A stretch of DNA of 64,000 nt from Lepidurus packardi (taxonomy: Eukaryota; Arthropoda; Branchiopoda; Notostraca; Triopsidae), in assembly GCA_023053545.1 (NCBI GenBank), contig JAKZAN010000006.1, forward strand, positions 3,911,001 through 3,975,000, read 5' to 3'. Each line of letters begins with the position of its first letter. Within the stretch, counting starts at the first letter, position 1. Both the position numbers and the translations under genes were made by a program. The notes under the pieces are model-generated. The model searched no databases and was not told where the DNA came from. It saw nothing but the letters and a program-made list of their open reading frames with translations. Positions 21,701 through 32,800 of the stretch are shown in pieces.

Positions 21701-24508
21701 GGAAATGGTGGACCATGTGAGTGACGGCGACGATGAAGATTTGAGCTACGATTGGGAAGATGATCTCATCAAAGTCCGACCGGCAGACGTCGAGAAGTAC
21801 CACCAGTTACTCGAAGCGCATAAGAAGCAATTGCGGGACCAAGTCATTGCTGCAAACCAAGACGTAGAAATCACTCGAGGCGCGGTTTCTCTTTCGACGA
21901 CCACGCCCACCAAAGGAAAACCTGCCGACAAGTTCCTCAGCGCACTAAATTCCGCCACGCAAAGACACCAGTTGGCTTCCGCCAGTCAATACACTGCGCA
22001 GTTAACCGAATTCCTCATGAAACCTTCCATGTCGAGTCCAAGTTCGAGTAAAGTTGGTTTGTCAGCTGAGAGTCGGATTGATGTATTCAAACCCGGCAAT
22101 ACTGCGTCCAAAAGGGTTCGATGCGAACAGGACTCGGTTGAAGAGCACTTGAACGGGAATGGGGATATGGTTAGTATTGAGACCGCCAATTCGGACGATC
22201 CTCGCAGCAAATTTAGCTTCGACGAGCAACCCGATTTAGCAACGCATCCAGGGCCTAATCCTAGCGTTTTATTGCAAGCGTTTACGATGTCGAATGCGAA
22301 TGATGGAATCAATTTGGAGCGTTTGGAGACTATTGGCGACTCGTTCCTCAAGTACGCGATCACCACGTACCTCTACTGCCAGCATACGTCCATCCATGAG
22401 GGGAAACTCAGCCACTTGCGGTCCAAGAAAGTCTCCAATTTACACTTGTACCGCTTGGGGAAGAAGAAACGCTTGGGGGAGTGGATGATTGCCAGTAAGT
22501 TCAATCCGCATGACAATTGGCTCCCGCCAGGGTACATCATTCCGCGGAATTTGGAGGAAGCGTTGATCGAGTCCGGCGTTCATGCGTCGTTTTGGAACGT
22601 GGCGGATTTCGAAGGCTTGCAGGATTTGTCGGCGGAAGAAGTGCGACCCTACGTCATGAAGATCGCAGAGAAGATCAAGTCGCGGTTCCCGGAAATCGAT
22701 GCTTTGGTCGCGGTAGCAGCGTCGTCACCTTTGAATAGTGCGAGTGATGCGGTGGTACCGATGGAGACCAATTGTAATGCTTATGATGAGGACGACGAGC
22801 ACGCGCAAAGGTTCGTGCCCTATAATTTGCTGACGCAGCACAGCGTTCCGGATAAGAGTATCGCGGATTGCGCCGAAGCGTTAATTGGGGCGTATTTGAC
22901 AGCTTGTGGACCTCGAGGAGCTTTGTTATTTATGTCCTGGTTGGGAATACGGGTTTTGCCGCTCAAGGAAGCCAAAGAAGGCGTGTTTTACAAGGGAATG
23001 GATGTTTACGGGACGTGGAAACCGCCAGTTTCGCCGATCATTGCCAGACTGCCCAATTCGGATGCCATGCTCACTCAACTGCTGACCAACTTTGATGTTT
23101 TCGAAGAAAGGATCCAGTACCGCTTTAAAGAACGCAGTTACTTGCTCCAAGCCTTCACGCACGCGTCGTATTACCCCAATCGTCTGACGGACTGTTACCA
23201 GCGATTAGAATTCTTGGGAGATGCAGTGTTGGGTAAGACTCCTTTTTTTCGTTTTCCATTTAAAAACAATTTTAGACACTTGAATTGAATTCAACTTAAT
23301 TATATGAATCGAACATTCGGTTTATAAAAATTTGAATCGAATAATCGATTATGCAATTTGAATCGAATAATCGATTATACAGTTTGAATTAAATAATCGA
23401 TTTAGAAATTGGATTTTGAATCCGTAAACGCTTTTAGAAAGTTGAATTAAATTATAAAAGGGTTTCCTTAAGTGTATTTAAATGATTTTAGACATTTGAA
23501 TGGTTCTAGGATGTTAGTCGAGTAACTCTAATTTATTTGCAGATTATTTAATCACGCGCTACTTGTATGAGGATCCAAGGCAACATCCGCCTGGAGCGTT
23601 GACTGATTTGAGGTCGGCGTTGGTTAACAATACAACGTTTGCGGTATTGGCAGTGAGATATGGCTTCCATAACTATTTCAAGCACTTCTCCCATGCGTTG
23701 GATGCCGTCCTGGATAACTTTATCAAAAAACAAGAAGAGAATGGACACCAGATTAATGATGAGGTGAGAAGGCTTGTGTACTTCCTGAGGGAATTGAAAT
23801 TAATTGTTTTCTGGTGTGTAGTATTTTATTGAGGAAGATGAAAGTGAAGGGGCGGAAGATGTGGAAGTGCCGAAAGCTTTGGGAGATGTTTTCGAGTCTG
23901 TAGCAGGAGCGATATATCTTGATTCAGGACTTTCTTTGGACGCAGTTTGGAAAGTTTATTACCGCATTATGCGCAAGGAAATTGGTAAGTTTCAATTCAG
24001 TTTACTTGAAATGCATATAAACGTTTTACCGTTTTGTAGAGGAGTTCAGTAAAAACGTGCCCAAGTCGCCGATTCGAGAACTGCTGGAGTTGGAAAACGA
24101 CCGTGTGAAATTCGGGTAATTACTTGATTTCATCAATTTAAATTTTTTCTGAATTTGGCTTGACATCAAATACGGAAGTTTCTTAACTAATCAACTAATG
24201 TTTTTAGTTGTTTTAGATCGTTTCGTCATCGTTTTAGTTTAGTCGGGAATGTGTACTGTTTTTAGTCTGCTAGTGTCTAATAAGCGAAGGTGATTTTTTT
24301 TTGTCCTAATTGCGTTTTTTGTGTGTGTAATTTTAGGAAAGCGGAAAAGATTCCTGATGGAAGAGTAAGAGTGACGGTGGAAGTAATCGGGAAAGGCACG
24401 TTCAAAGGCATTGGCCGCAATTACCGCATCGCCAAGTGTACTGCTGCAAAATACGCACTGCGTACCTTGGATAAGCATAAGCTATTAGCCAAACGAAGCG
24501 AGTCTTAA
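15718..24508 (+). CDS. Dcr-1: Dicer-1, RNase III that makes microRNAs
   Basis: Nineteen exons: 15718-15893, 15956-16259, 16317-16492, 16553-16924, 16999-17356, 17435-17797, 17862-18010, 18120-18339, 18410-18631, 18732-18911, 19028-19241, 19405-19577, 19640-19818, 19968-20221, 20986-23232, 23543-23763, 23822-23984, 24040-24115, 24337-24508; 2072 aa. Dicer cuts pre-miRNA hairpins in the cytoplasm. Domains in order: DExH helicase (about 1-583) with Walker A GTGSGKT at 37-43, DECH at 147-150 and motif VI QSRGRAR; dimerisation domain ([12 protein letters not shown]); platform/PAZ (about 840-1030, with [16 protein letters not shown]); an acidic linker rich in D/E in exon 15; RNase IIIa ([12 protein letters not shown] about 1556, [15 protein letters not shown]); RNase IIIb ([12 protein letters not shown] about 1852, [16 protein letters not shown]); and a dsRBD ending at the stop. 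The wording of linkers, PAZ and RNase III blocks follows fly Dcr-1, not Dcr-2. Catalytic acidic residues of both RNase III domains are present. Confidence 0.97.
20366..20600. mobile_element. MITE-like inverted repeats in Dicer-1 intron 14
   Basis: The arms CAACTGGTTCTCCGGTAAAA (20366-20385) and TTTTACCGGAGAACCTTAGT (from 20484) are near-perfect inverted copies 140 bp end to end. A second, interleaved inverted pair uses GTGTCATGTATCG (20461-20473) and CGATACGTGACAC (20561-20573), and a third CCGGAGAGCAG word lies near 20590. No coding sequence. The end words resemble those of the element upstream of bib. The best reading is one or two nested non-autonomous DNA elements. Confidence 0.55.
20640..20985. 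repeat. AT-rich low-complexity DNA in Dicer-1 intron 14
   Basis: Dominated by AATAAATAA- and AATATTT-type words up to the acceptor at 20984-20985. No gene or structured element seen. Confidence 0.6.
23304..23408. repeat. 26-bp tandem repeat with ATCGAT cores in Dicer-1 intron 15
   Basis: Units start TTTGAATCGAATAATCGATT at 23331 and 23357 and TTTGAATTAAATAATCGATT at 23383, an exact 26-bp spacing, with a degenerate partial unit before them. Each unit carries the palindrome AATAATCGATTAT or its start. The intron is 310 nt against the 55-110 nt of most introns in this gene. Confidence 0.75.
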
Positions 24509-25198
24509 AGAAGACGACGACGGTGGAAGTTACCCTAAGAACGATGTCGGCTGCATGCGTCTGTCGACGTTGATTCCCGATAGAAGAATGCAGCTTGGAC
24601 ACGTCATCAAGCTGTGATGAACGATGGATTTCAGAACCTTCATTAGATAGACAAATGTCCTTTCTTGCTCATGGAAAAATTTTTGCAATTGAACCTGAGA
24701 TTGGAGAACCGTATGGCGCAAGGGAAATGTCGAAAAAAGCTTTCGCAGTTCTTTCAGCAAAATGGTTTTCTAATCTCTACTAGGAATCTATAGAAATCAA
24801 GTATTGTGTAGCTCGTGTAATGAACTGCAGTGATCGATGTTACTTTACAATATTTTTATTTCCTATTATTATTATTTTTATTATTGTTATTTTTCTTATT
24901 TTTTGGCCTTTAGCTCGAGTGTCTTTACACAGTGAGGTATGATTGATAGTCTCGATGGGGTTCAAAAAGCTTTAAACTTTGCGCTTATGCTTTCCTTTAC
25001 CATTTTTGCAAATTCAGTAATGTTACGCTACTGCAGCTCAGAATGTCAACACGGAATAGAAAATTGTCTGAGTGTAATTTGGAAAGCGCGTTATTTTGTT
25101 AGTAGTGGGTAACTCTATCTAGATTCTAACGAAAACTGCGTTGATAATTCATTTTTGACTTTTCCTGTAATGAAACGTGACAAATGCTTTTAAAATGT
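24509..25198. other. Convergent 3' region of Dicer-1 and NRDE2
   Basis: Holds the Dicer-1 3' UTR; T/A-rich runs near 24850-24905. No canonical AATAAA is clear on the plus strand and no coding signal is supported. Confidence 0.5.
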
Positions 25199-25204
25199 TT
25201 TATT
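25199..25204 (-). terminator. Poly(A) signal AATAAA for NRDE2
   Basis: AATAAA on the minus strand about 80 nt beyond the NRDE2 stop codon. Confidence 0.6.
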
Positions 25205-25283
25205 CTAAATCAGTGTTATAGTCTTTCTAATGGATCATAGGATTTGTGTAATCAAAGTTTGCACCGTAGACACGACTTCACTA

Positions 25284-28200
25284 TTAACCATCCTCATTAT
25301 CAGTTTCGGCTTCGTCATCGCTGATCGAAGTTTCACTGCTGGTGTCATCACTTTCTTCGTGTTTAACTCCGTCATCACAGTCTGAAATGGGTTCTGGCTC
25401 TTCGTCTTCTTCTGGTTCGAGTAAGACATCCAACTCTTCCAAAAGGAAATGCAAACGCAGCTCTTTCTCATTAAGCAAGTCGCAAACTTCCTTCAGCATA
25501 CTCGGTACATATTCAACCACATCTAGATACAAAACCTAAACCAAACAAAAAACATGTTAATTACCCAGCAAAAAATAATGAACTCATACAAAGCGAAAAC
25601 CGCGCATACCTTTGCAGAAGGACAATCGCGAATAGCGCGATAGAAATTGGCGCGTAACTTCTTGGTATCGCCACTGATGTGCCAAAGATAAAGATACAAA
25701 CGCCATAACAAGGGACAATGACTGTTTTCCTCGCGCTGTAAGCAGCTTTCAAGGAAACCTCTCAATTTGTAACGCAATCCATTGTTATGTATAAACGGCC
25801 CCACTAGATAACAAAATAAAAATTCATGAGAAACTGTCAAACGGAACAAAACTGTCAAGCGTTATTTTTACGAATAAGCTTCGCATACGTTTTTCTTGCT
25901 CCCAATTCTTAAATTCCGCCTCTTGCAATAACTGGTCACGGTGCAGTAGTGCTAAACAACAAGCAGTCACTGTCCAAGCCGAAAAGCCATCTCCTTGGCG
26001 AGCTTTAGACGTAACACGACACCATAATCTGTCCACAACTCTGCAACTTCCCTAAAAGTATAAAAACAACAGTTATCTCGTTTCCAACACAATCTCCAAC
26101 ACCTAAAATGCTAGAAATAAACTAGAAACAACAGAACAAACGTGCCTCTGACTCGATAAAGCGTGCCAAGAACTCGACGTTTCCAATATATTCTTCCAGA
26201 GCTTGAACTAATAAAGTTTCGTTCAATTTCGAGTGTCTCTTGGGTGCCAAGTCTTGCAATTCAAAAAGCCGCGTCATAAGCAATTCTCTCCGGAAGTGAC
26301 ACCTGTAAAAATATACGAGTACATAAAAAAACAGTATAAAAAGCGCTTAGTTTGCTTTCACTACCTTATCGCTTTGAGATCGAGTCGATTTGTGTGGTTG
26401 AGTCGAAAACTCTTTTTGGCTTCTCGCCGCAGCAAACGCTGCACGGCTTCAACAGTCACGTCATAACCCTCAGTTATGAATAAAAACCACACGCTACATA
26501 ACACTGATTCCGTCACGGAGTCCAACAAATTCACCAAGTCAACTTCCCCAACTTGATCCAAGTTTACATGTCCTAAAACTGCTTCAAAACTTCGCTTTGC
26601 TTTGAGCAACCCTGGCGGCGAAATCTGGAAACTGGCATCATATCTTTCCCCAGATCCTAATTGCACTAGCGCAGCTTGTGCAAGCTTCCAATACTTGTCT
26701 TCGCCAGCTTGCCATCTCCACATGCAGCACTTTATGTAAGTGTCCCATAAATACAATCCATGTTCCTGGCCTGTGGTTTGGCTGCCTTCGACGTCAAGTA
26801 ATTTAGTTGGCAAAGTAGTGAGCAACATCTGTAAAATACGAAGACATTCATCCCTGTTTCCCATCGCCCACTCCAGCTTAGCGTAGAACGTATAGAGCAG
26901 CACATTATTTTGCTGGTTGCCGTAGTCTTTGATGACATTCTTGACCAGCTTCTTAGTGTCTTTCCAACTCCGGGTTTTTTCTTCGCCCGACTCCAAAGAT
27001 TCCAAACGGTATCTTTCCCAACTCATCCACCAAGCAACAAAACTGGCTTGGAAGTCGCCTCCCAGAAGTTTAAAACCCTGCAAAAAGATACTGCGCACTA
27101 CACCGCAATACACTTCATCAGCAAACCAATTTGCTTCCAGCTTCTGCCCCGACAGCCATCCTCGTGCCGAGACGCTTGATTTGAAGAGATTGATATCTTC
27201 CAAACTATCAGATGAAGCTTGACAAGGAGTATACCAGCGCACACTTTGCAATTTCGGCAAAGGAACTTTAAGGGAGCAGAGAAAACCTTGGAGTAACCGG
27301 AAACGCACGTTTTCTTTGTCTCTATCGACCAAAAACAGGAAACTAGAGAGATCATCCCAATCTACGAGACGTTCTTTGTCTTCCACTTCGTCCCCAACTT
27401 CGGGATTTACAGTCCAAGGCAAGAAATGGTACTTTTGACGCAGTTTTTCCATTCCAAGCCATACTTGGTACCGTGGCAATCCAGATTTGATCAAGGCATC
27501 CTCTTCCTCAGCGCCTAAATTAAAAATGACATAATTTTTAATAGAAATCAACTCGGGAATTTCAGAATTTCAGCCTTTTTCATGGTGGAAAGATGTTTTA
27601 CTTTGTGGAAGGATGCGAACTCCACACTTTTGAGTTTCAAGTACTTGTGTCCATCCCAAAGCCCCTTCTTCGCCGAATCTGGGTGCTCCAGTATCCCAAA
27701 AGAGTTCCATTTTGGCCAGCAGGTCATTTAACGGTGTTTTAGCAGAACTAGACGCCGGACGACGGAAATTTAACTCAATCAAGGCTTGGTATAAGGCAAT
27801 CGCTTTTTCCGAATGCCTGGTTTTGTGCAGAAACAAGCACAAATCCGTAAAAAGGTCTATCGTTTCTTCTTCCAAGTACTGCGGCTTGTCACGCGAGGCA
27901 AACGTGGGGCTCTGGGCTTGAATGAGCTTCTGCAAAGCGGTTGCATAAATCCTGGTAATAGCCGATACGGAAAATTCGCTAAAATTGGCCACTGTCATGG
28001 CAATGTAACGTCTCCAGATCTGGACATTTGTGGGATGCAAGAAGAGGATTTGTCGCCAGTTCTTTTGCAGAATCGTTGCGTCCCAAAATTCAGATCCAAT
28101 TCGCATCCGGGTCATCAAAAGCTCCACGCTCCTCGGATTGGACTGAATGGCGCGATCCAAAATGGACACTTTACGTTCCAGTAAAGCTTTAGGAGACAAT

Positions 28201-29411
28201 TTCCGGAATGTTTGGTCTTTAGCTTCAGCTTCGCTCTCTCGACTGTCTCGAGCCTTGGATTCTTCTTCGTAGTTCTCCACGCCAGCCATTTTATCCTGGA
28301 AGTCCACAAATTTCAGCCATAGTTGAACGTCGGTCGGCTTGAAACGAAGTTGTTCATTGAACTCTTTGTTCCTCTGTCGAAGTTGACTAACTTCTTGGTT
28401 TACAGGGGTAGAACTAGTCTCGATCTCGAGGCCCTTGCCTTGTAAGTAATGTAAAGTGCCTGGATCGTAAATACGCAACGGATTGGCGTCTTCGAGCACT
28501 TTTTCCTCTTCAGCATTCCGCGGTTTGACAGGATTCATGGGTATAAAGCCATGCAAAGCTCCTGGTCCTTGTTTCACGTCTACCAAGATTGGTGGCAGGT
28601 CCGAATTCTTCATGATCTTGGCTGTACGTTTGCTGTAATAGCGGGGCGGCTTTTTACGTTTCACCAACTTTTTGTTGGGTGTTGGAATGTTCCCTCCTAA
28701 TCGGTGCTTCAGGACAAAATACCTACAAAAGGGTTTAAAAAATAAAAAAAATGTCTTAAGACTTGAAATTGGACGTGACGCTTACTTCGGAATAAAGGCG
28801 TAGTGCATGTTAGGAAAGGCCAAGTTTTGTCTGTCGCCTTCACGGTCAATTCGAAATGCTTCGGATGGCTTCAGACCAGTGTTGTCAATGAAAACAACGT
28901 TTTTAGGCAGTCTCGATTGGGGGAGACTTATCTCTTCCGTTTTTTTCTTGTCTTTCTTTTTCTTCTTCTTTTTAGATTTACTCCTGTGACGATCTTCACT
29001 GCTGGAGCTTCGTCTTCTGCGTTTTTTCTCTTTTTTGCGCTGTTTGTCTCTCTCGCTGCCCCTCGCTGACTTGGGTTTCACCCTTTTTTCGTCTTCTTCA
29101 TCTTCTGTTGTCTCCACTTTAGTTTCCGTGAGAAATTCAGTAATATATTCCACTTTTTCTTCATGTCTCGTCGGTATGGGACTTCGGAGCTGAGTGGTAC
29201 TTGTAGAAGCTGGGAAGCTAGCGTTGGTTAACCAATCCGTATCTAGGTAGCAAAGGTCTTAGTTGCTTAATTTAGTAAATAATATTATTTTAAATCTTTT
29301 ACTTGGGATGTTATAAGTGGGTTCAATAGCTGGGACAGGGACAGTTGATTGGGTGGATTTTTGGAGTTCTTCAGGCGAACCGGAACCGGAGTAAGCGGGA
29401 AACAGCGGCAT
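25284..29411 (-). CDS. NRDE2: NRDE2 homologue, nuclear RNA-interference / exosome-linked factor
   Basis: Eight exons on the minus strand: 29303-29411, 28786-29242, 27602-28722, 26365-27514, 26146-26302, 25889-26051, 25610-25803, 25284-25535; 1200 aa (human about 1160). NRDE-2 is required for nuclear RNAi in worms; the human protein binds the exosome helicase MTR4 in nuclear speckles. The start MPLFPAYSG matches the human MALFPAFAG start and fixes the ATG. DWLTNASFP follows, then a basic Lys/Arg-rich low-complexity region with RRRRSSSSED and a run of lysines, then IYDPGTLHYLQGKGLE, then an array of HAT/TPR-like helical repeats (for example QLWLKFVDFQDKMAG, RQILFLHPTNVQIWRRYIAM, NVLLYTFYAKLEWAMGN, CPLLWRLYLYLWH) and the end YLDVVEYVP...LLNEKELR followed by an acidic tail. 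One junction (after 26146) appears to use a GC donor. The gene is convergent with Dicer-1 and starts 11 bp after the TMEM218 stop. Confidence 0.93.
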
Positions 29412-29422
29412 GGTTGTGGGAT

Positions 29423-29872
29423 TTAGGAAGAAGTTAGTTTCCAAAAAGCTGGTTGTTTCTTTATAGGCTGAGCGCGGACAACTTCCAGGCAATCGGTCAA
29501 AATGTAGAAGATTAAACCAGCCAAAGTCGTTAGAACAGCAGCAACCACGAGTACAATCCTCCAGATAAACATATAATCATAAACTTCCTGAAACGAGAGG
29601 TCGAGTTTTAGACGTATTGTATTGTATGAATCGTATTATATGAATCAAAGGAACGCTTTTACCGTTAAAATTTGGGAAGTGGAAGTAGTAGAGCCAAACT
29701 GTTCACGTGGCAAGGCAAGAAGTATAGCGGTAAACAAAGTGACGATCGAAAATGTTGCTACACTAGCAGCAGGACGAACGCGGTAGAGAAAACAAGAGGC
29801 TAGGAAAGCCAGACTCCAAACTAAAATTAACAGAAATAAACCGACACCTAATCCAAATACTCTTTCACCCAT
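29423..29872 (-). CDS. TMEM218: Transmembrane protein 218 (ciliary transition zone)
   Basis: Two exons on the minus strand: 29663-29872 and 29423-29587; 124 aa (human 115). TMEM218 is a small multi-span protein of the ciliary transition zone whose human gene is mutated in Joubert/Meckel-type ciliopathy. The start MGERVFGLGVGLFLLILVWS mirrors the vertebrate MAGTVLGVGAGVF start. There are three hydrophobic spans: about 6-30, 40-56 (SIVTLFTAILLALPRE, with the family's L(F/L)PR(E/A) end) and 80-104 (WRIVLVVAAVLTTLAGLIFY). The intron is 75 nt with donor GTAAAA and acceptor TTTCAG. The stop TAA is at 29423-29425, 11 bp before the NRDE2 ATG on the same strand. A ciliary gene in an arthropod would be expected to act in sensory neurons. 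Confidence 0.85.
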
Positions 29873-32800
29873 AACACAGCAATTTCACTGAATTGTTTTG
29901 GTCACAAAACAGAACCCACACAGACAAACAAACGAACGTTTTGCGTTCGATGTTGGTTCGTAAGCTACCAAACAAACCAAACCGAAGCGGGCTGAACCCG
30001 GACCGATCCGCAATCTGAGCTGGTCGCTTTATGGCAGCGTGCTTGGGACATTCCTAAGTAATCCATAGCAATTCGAATAAAACACTAAATTACTACTAAA
30101 ATTACGTACTAAATTAAGGGATACGCAATAAGTTTTATAAGCACCACAAATTAGACTACAAACTATTTGTAGGCAAGTCAAAATGCCATAGCCTGACTTT
30201 TTCAATTTCGTGACTGATCTCTGTAGAGGATTAGATAAAGACAAAGAGTTACCTTCTGAATATCTCCTTGCGATTTAGATACAATGCAAAACCACAAAGT
30301 ATTTCTTTGTTTTGGGCAAGTGCTAGTTAGATCATAATTCATAAATTTTAAAAAGATCATGATTTATAATAAAAAAAATTCAAAAGTGAACATCATAATT
30401 CATACGTTAGATCATAATTCATAAAATGCAAAGGTGAACAGCTAGGCTGGCCACTTTTGAGTCCGTGGCACTTGCTTTCCATCATGGTACAGGTATTTAT
30501 TTTTCGCTAATTATTTTTTGACATCGTAGCCTGCGGATTATGGTAGAATCGCGGTTTTGGGAATCCCTTTTAGCTAAAAATAGTACTTTTGCGGTTCTTG
30601 AAGTCAAACACGAAACAGCGAATGGAAACGAATTGTCTGATATAGAAATTGCAAAATAGAACGAAGTTGAAATCCTTTTAAGGTCAAATTTGATGTGTGA
30701 GAGTTAGGCGATGAATTAAAAGATACAAGTTTCTGACGATTTGCTTTCCAAATTGGTTGGAAACCTCCAAGCTAGAACTAGCTCCTTTCTAATGGAGAGC
30801 TCCCTTGCATTAGTGTTTTTGACTTCGGAACTCCTGAAAAACGGGAGCCACACTTAGTGGAAAGTGAACCATTACGCTGTTTTTGAGGCAAAAGTGAACT
30901 ATCGATCCTAGGCGTAAAAAAACTGCAAAAAGACATGCCCGGAGTTCTTACTCTAGTACCCATTACTTTTTAAGCACCGGAAGTATCGACTGGGGAAAAT
31001 TTATGCCAAAATCTACTTAACAGAAGCTAGACTAACAGTGCTCATAAACTACGTTTAAAAAATAAATAAAAAATAATTGGCCTAAAAAGGAAGGCTATTT
31101 TGTGTTGTCTGCTTCCGGTGAAGCGCATGGATGTTTGTGGGAAGTTGGGATGCCTATGGTCTATAAAGGATGCTGATCCTGTCGAGTAGCGTATCTACTA
31201 TGTATAGTCGGCGAAGCATTAAGTTGTCCCCAAAAGCTGTCAGCGCCGCTTGTATTTGTAATGTGGTAGCCTTGAACTTTTGCTGCCATCATATCCTCCC
31301 CTCGTTGTATGATGAATGGGTTGTAAGATTAAGACCCATTTCATTATTATCAACCCAACCCTCTCTAAGGCCAAAGTCAGCTGAGGGGAACTTGATTTAT
31401 GAGCGATAAGACCCCTGTGTCGGCTAAAGATAAATGGCGTGTAGGGCCGGCGTGTCGGAGCGTAGGGCCCAGACAAACAGCACCGCCTGACACACTATAC
31501 AGCGTCCGGCCATAATTCAGTCCTTCCAAATGGCCAGATTTAAGGCCAAAGGAAAGCAGTTTATTGCGCAAAAACAGACACCCTTATATATTAAAAAAAA
31601 GAGAAACTATAAAAAATGCTCCATAGAAAAACAAGGATCGAGCGTGTTCGAGGTGGGTGGCATATTGACGACAGTCTTCGGCGATGCCGCGTAACTCCGA
31701 ACTTTTTTCGTGAGCTCTCCTCTGGAGGCTTTCCATATTTCACCCCGATGCCTTTTGTTTATAGTTAGAACACGTGTGAAAACTGCTCCTGGTTTCTGAA
31801 AAAGAAATGTTGGGAATTCAGGAGAAGGACAGATTAAGTTATTTTATCATTCACCGTGCCAAGGTATTCCTTAAATGCTGGGTAGTGTACAGCGTCAAGC
31901 TGTTGAGCATCCTTCAAGTTTAAAGTTAGGTGGCATGTGGTTGCCCGTTCCCGCGTGACAGGCGGTTGCGGTCAAACTTGTTTGCGTCGTTCATTGTAAG
32001 TAGGACGCTAGAGTCGTAAAGCTGCCAACTACATAAAACACTTGCTCCAATAAATACCCATTTATACTCGTTTCTGATCGGCATGTGTCCTGTTTTAGCC
32101 GAGTTAATGGTCGAGAGCCGAGGGAAAGTTCACAGGGAGACCCATTAAGCTTGTTATTACTTCGTCCAAACGTCCATTTTTTATGCATTGGTCAAGTTTT
32201 TGAGAGGACAGTCGTCTCCTGTTACAAGGGAAGTAAAAGGAAAGACGTATTCGAGTTGAGACACTCAAGAGATGTATGTGCTCCGTGAAGACAGGGGGCG
32301 GCGTCGGTCATGCGAGTCTGACGGAGTCCCCTCATTCGTCACGAGAAGCCGTGTAAACAAATCCTTCTCTTGCTAGGAACCGTAACTGCCGACATGAACT
32401 AATGATGCTTATCAAGTTCACCGGCAGGCGCTGCCAAATAACAATTTGCACGCCGGCTTTTCATGTGAAAGACCCCTACTCCTTCTTGGTTTGCCTCTCT
32501 TCTAAAGTTTCATTGTTGCTGGGAAATGGCGGAGCTTTTGTTTCATAATGGAGTGCAAAGAACACTTTAAACCGTTACCCGCCAAACCAAGCAGAGCGTA
32601 ACAATGCTGAGGCGCTCCATATTTTGTGCTGTAACAGGTTTCTAGCTTGCCATGCCAAGCACACCTGATGTAATGAAAGGTGAAAAAAGAAAAAAAAATG
32701 AAACTGGGCGAAATAGTTTTCCCGTTGTGTGTCTGTGCTATCTGGCTCTGAATGCGCAAGTGGCGAGGCGAAAATTTATAGCAGAGACAAAGGTTCGGTA

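Noticed and set aside
21336-21803. 155-codon minus-strand open frame opposite the Dicer-1 acidic linker
   Set aside because: Its Val-rich composition is the reverse complement of GAC/GAG-rich coding sequence; a shadow.
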